DNA from: Kiritimatiellia bacterium
GTDB taxonomy: Bacteria > Verrucomicrobiota > Kiritimatiellia > RFP12 > UBA1067
Reading direction: 5' to 3'
NCBI GenBank assembly: GCA_017385345.1
Contig: JAFNRY010000310.1
Span: 1 to 6,031, forward strand
Length of the DNA stretch: 6,031 nt
Shown here: positions 5,425 through 6,031 of the stretch, piece by piece
How positions within the stretch are numbered: the first letter of the stretch is position 1
How the letters are laid out: each line of letters begins with the position of its first letter
Made by a program: the position numbers and the translations under genes
Notes under the pieces: generated by a model
The model's input: only the letters and a program-made list of their open reading frames with translations
What the model was told of the DNA's origin: nothing
The model's database searches: none

Positions 5425-6031
5425 AAAGCATCAACATCTTTGGCGACATAATCGGCGGCGAGGCCGAGCGCTGGTTTGAAAGCGAAGTGACACCCCAGCA
5501 AATCGTCGACGAGCTGAAAGCGGCGAACGGCGAGCCGATCGAGGTCAACATCAACTCGAACGGCGGCGATGTTGCCGGGGGCTTGGCGATTGCCAACGCG
5601 CTCAAGGGCTACAAGGGCGAAGTCACTTGCAACGTGCTTGGCCTTGCGGCGTCGATGGCGTCCGTCATTGCCTGCGCGGGCAAGCGTCTCTGCATGGGCC
5701 AAGGCGCGTTTCTCATGATTCACAACCCGTGGACGGTCACGATGGGCAACGCCGAGGATTTGCGCAAGGACGCGGCGACGCTCGACAAAATGCGCGACAG
5801 CATCGTGACCTTCTACCAGTCGAAGTCGACAAAGACCGCCGAGGAGTTGAAGGAACTCATGGACGCCGAGACGTGGATCAGCCGCGAAATGGCGAACGAC
5901 TTTGGCTTTGAGGTTGAGGACTACGAGGGCGAGCTAAAGGCCGCCGCGTCGCTCACCCGCCGCGCATTTGCGAAAGCTCCCGACGCGGCCAAGGCGCTTG
6001 TGCAGTTCAAGGCCGAGAAGCCGGGGAACGG
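5421..6031 (+). CDS. ClpP-type prohead maturation protease (3' end outside window)
   Basis: This ORF starts at ATG 5421 and is still open at the right edge (203 codons plus 2 nt), so the gene is truncated by the window. It is a serine peptidase of the ClpP (S14) fold used by phages to process the prohead. It begins with the usual first strand (MKSINIFGDI) and has the oxyanion block INSNGGDV (44-51; the family norm is NSPGGD, with Asn here in place of Pro). The catalytic Ser is S78 in GLAASMAS and the catalytic His is H101 in FLMIHNPW. The third catalytic residue is expected around the MDAETWISREMANDFGF block (147-163), the usual region in phage ClpP proteins; I cannot name it with certainty. 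From about residue 173 the sequence turns into an Ala/Lys-rich tail, which may lead into a scaffold-like C-terminal part as in many such proteins. It follows the portal directly, in the slot of lambda gene C, which encodes a different protease fold (S49). Confidence 0.92.
   Translation, partial: MKSINIFGDIIGGEAERWFESEVTPQQIVDELKAANGEPIEVNINSNGGDVAGGLAIANALKGYKGEVTCNVLGLAASMASVIACAGKRLCMGQGAFLMIHNPWTVTMGNAEDLRKDAATLDKMRDSIVTFYQSKSTKTAEELKELMDAETWISREMANDFGFEVEDYEGELKAAASLTRRAFAKAPDAAKALVQFKAEKPGN

Overview
The window is a stretch of a tailed-phage or prophage morphogenesis module. All genes lie on the + strand and are tightly packed. In order: the C-terminal end of a DNA methyltransferase (cut by the left edge), terminase large subunit, a small zinc-ribbon protein, a small acidic protein of unknown function, a 217-bp intergenic stretch full of repeats, a gpW-like head-tail joining protein, a lambda-family portal protein, and a ClpP-type head maturation protease (cut by the right edge). 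The order terminase - gpW - portal - protease matches lambda A-W-B-C, except that the protease is of the ClpP (S14) type rather than the S49-type gpC of lambda.

Together the genes cover genome packaging (terminase motor), the portal vertex it docks on, the connector that closes the portal after packaging, and the protease that matures the prohead. The methyltransferase would modify phage DNA. The small terminase subunit, scaffold and major capsid genes are not seen and presumably lie outside the window. Four of the five measurable gene joints overlap or nearly touch (6-nt gap at 411/418, ATGA at 2871, 17-nt overlap at 3043, 7-nt overlap at 3706, ATGA at 5421), so a polycistronic transcript with translational coupling is likely. 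The exception is 3211-3427.

The DNA is GC-rich, with many GCG/CGC codons, except for an AT-rich patch around 3338-3425. The host cannot be fixed from the sequence. The intergenic island carries runs of CTCTGCGY-like and CTTCGCGGM-like units of a kind I recall from intergenic regions of environmental bacteria (PVC-group bacteria, Chloroflexi and others). This makes a prophage in such a chromosome plausible, but it is only a weak hint.

The most distinctive thing in the window is a small palindromic repeat (core GCGGC-AAATG-YGCCGC). One copy lies just after the 55-aa gene, and two further copies, one degenerate, lie in frame inside the 3' end of the terminase gene, where they encode a duplicated ANVPR peptide. 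I see no clear new defence or mobile system here; most of the window is a standard packaging and head module.
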